Shown here: positions 62,401 to 64,000 of the stretch, piece after piece
How the letters are laid out: each line of letters starts with the position of its first letter
Position numbering within the stretch: the first letter of the stretch is position 1
Assembly: GCF_040807025.1 (NCBI RefSeq)
Contig: NC_090943.1
Location: forward strand, 134,627,450-134,691,449
From: Struthio camelus
Taxonomy: Eukaryota > Chordata > Aves > Struthioniformes > Struthionidae
Length of the DNA stretch: 64,000 nucleotides
Direction: 5' to 3'
Translations under genes and position numbers: made by a program
Notes under the pieces: generated by a model
Seen by the model: the letters and a program-made list of their open reading frames with translations, nothing else
The model's database searches: none
Told to the model about the DNA's origin: nothing

Positions 62401-64000
62401 ACCTGTCCATCAAGGCTATAATGCTTGTCCTGCTGCAACACTTGTCCTGCAGTGACACAGTGGGGCTGCACATACCCACCCATTCTCTATGCTGGGTGTA
62501 TGTCTGCAATGGGGGAACGGGAAAGTCCACCAGGAAAGCTGGTGAAAGCTCTAGGTACTGTCCTGAAAAGCCAAGAGCCACCTATTGAAGAGTCTTGCTT
62601 TAGCAGGTGTAACTGATGCTCTGACATGCCTGTAATCCCCTCTCCACTTTCTCCTGAAGCATGATGAATCAGCAAGGCCTTCCTGAGCTAGCTGAGCTTA
62701 AGCAGAGAAAGTGACCCTGGATGTACGGATAGTGGCCAGAAGAGTAATAACCATCAGCATGGTAACTCAAGGGCATCCAGATTCCACTATATGACTCAAA
62801 TGCAGAAATCAGACAAACTTTAAATCATACACTTTTAAAAGCATATTTAAAAGCTTTGTCCCCTTTCAGGCTTTTTCACTACTTTTTGTTCTTTCCATTC
62901 TTTTAAGGGCTGGTTCTTACTTACACCGTTGATTCATCCTTATGTCTTCACAGAGTGGGATTCTAATGTAGTTGTGGTGCATACTATTCACACTCCAGAT
63001 TGACTTTTCTCCACCTAGCAACAGATGCTGTGATTTTATTCACACTTTCTGACCTTGGATGGATGCACCAGACATCTGTTCAAAACCATATTTTGCGGAG
63101 GCCCAGGTCATGACACTTTCCTCATGACGTGCAATCCTTGATTGTGTTTGAAAAGCAGAATCTAGTGCAACAGAGAGAAATAGGCATCTAACTGCCTCTT
63201 TAAGACCTGAAGTCCAGAGAATACCTCTCAGAACACACAGGGCTGAAGTACTTAGCTGCCCAGAAGTCCTTGAAAATGAATGGGGGAGGGTTTGGTGCTA
63301 GCTCACCTAACTCATACCCAAGCCACTGCAACACTCATAAAGTAATAATAATGCTTGCAAACCAGGATTGTTAGGAATACTCAGATCTGGTCTTTATGAC
63401 AAAAAGAAAGAGCTGATGAAAATCCTTTTTATTGAAGTAGTTTAGTAGATACTGGGTTACCCAGACAAGGGGACATCTGGGGTCAAAGGACACCCAGATG
63501 CAGTTCCCTCTTTTGTCTGCAGATATCTGATATTTCTCCTCTCGTAAACAAATCGTATAATCACCAGGCTATACTGCACATTTGGGAATGTGACTATCTG
63601 TCTTTCAGTTGCAGCCCTTCCAGTCTGAGTAGCATAAATAAATAGTCTTTGTGCTAGAAATGGAGCCAGTGGAAATATTCCACAGCCTAGAGGTCAGAGC
63701 ATTCAGCTGGGAAGGAGAAATCCTAGATGTGCAGCCCAGCTTCAATGAATATTTAAATATTGTACACAAAATACAACAGTGTCACCAGTGGTAAAGGAGA
63801 AATCATCACTTTCTGGGCAGACTACACCTGGACTATTTGATAGGGTACCTAGAGGGATGGAGGGGTGATCTGAGCTAGTGTTGCAGTCTCCTCAGATATA
63901 GGTAGGAATTGAGCTGCTGGCACTCCCCCCTTCAGGCACTTCAGGCTAAGTAGCACGCCACTTACTGACTGCTCAGAGAGCTGGGGTTTGTTACCTTTAT

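Larger units (their letters stand above)
53046..64000. other. Intergenic DNA, nothing recognised
   Basis: No gene, RNA gene or confident transposon. Contains A-runs at 53318-53331 and 56881-56897, a short (ACTT)n at about 58064-58081 and a perfect hairpin at 59406. A GC-richer patch at 57.4-57.9 kb has open frames on both strands but no recognisable product. Confidence 0.5.

Noticed and set aside
1..64000. CRISPR array, prokaryotic defence system, tRNA or rRNA genes
   Set aside because: Sequence is clearly vertebrate nuclear DNA. No regular spacer arrays other than the minisatellite, and no cloverleaf or rRNA landmarks, were seen by eye.

Overview
This window looks like a piece of a bird macrochromosome. 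Three things point that way. The 3' tail of a CR1 LINE at 23.2 kb ends in the short direct repeats ATTCTGTG, which is typical of avian CR1. There is a decayed LTR of an avian endogenous-retrovirus type at about 34.9-35.7 kb. Recognisable transposons make up only a small share of the sequence, although old MIR and L3/CR1-type relics are still readable. All family names are from memory of consensus sequences; no search was run. The only protein-coding sequence I can defend is one exon of CLVS1 (clavesin-1), on the minus strand at 6539-6927.

Layout. 1-6538 is probably CLVS1 intron downstream of that exon, with no further exon recognised. 6539-6929 is the CLVS1 exon, bounded by a GT donor and a candidate AG acceptor. 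6930 to about 18.8 kb is probably the upstream intron; it holds a MIR relic, a perfect 20-bp duplication, a 280-bp purine tract at 13.9 kb and, from 16.1 kb, a 2.65-kb purine-rich tandem-repeat block. That block becomes more ordered from left to right and ends in 24 anchors of a 44-bp minisatellite (17747-18763), which runs straight into a strong CpG island (about 18786-19260). The island is the best candidate for the CLVS1 promoter because it lies about 12 kb upstream of the coding exon on its strand, but nothing in the sequence proves this.

From 19.3 kb to the end the window is gene-free as far as I can tell. It holds scattered relics: L3/CR1-type LINEs at 19.8, 20.4, 41.2 and 52.9 kb; CR1 pieces at 23.2, 28.3 and 33.3 kb; the LTR at 35 kb; MIRs at 30.4 and 42.0 kb; and short simple repeats.

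The very long open frames on both strands at 16-19.5 kb (up to about 800 codons, made of Pro/Leu/Ala/Cys or Gly/Arg/Gln/Glu) are artefacts of the stop-free minisatellite and should not be annotated as proteins. I found no rRNA, tRNA, CRISPR array or operon, and no convincing new gene system. The most interesting structure is the variant-patterned minisatellite fused to the CpG island.
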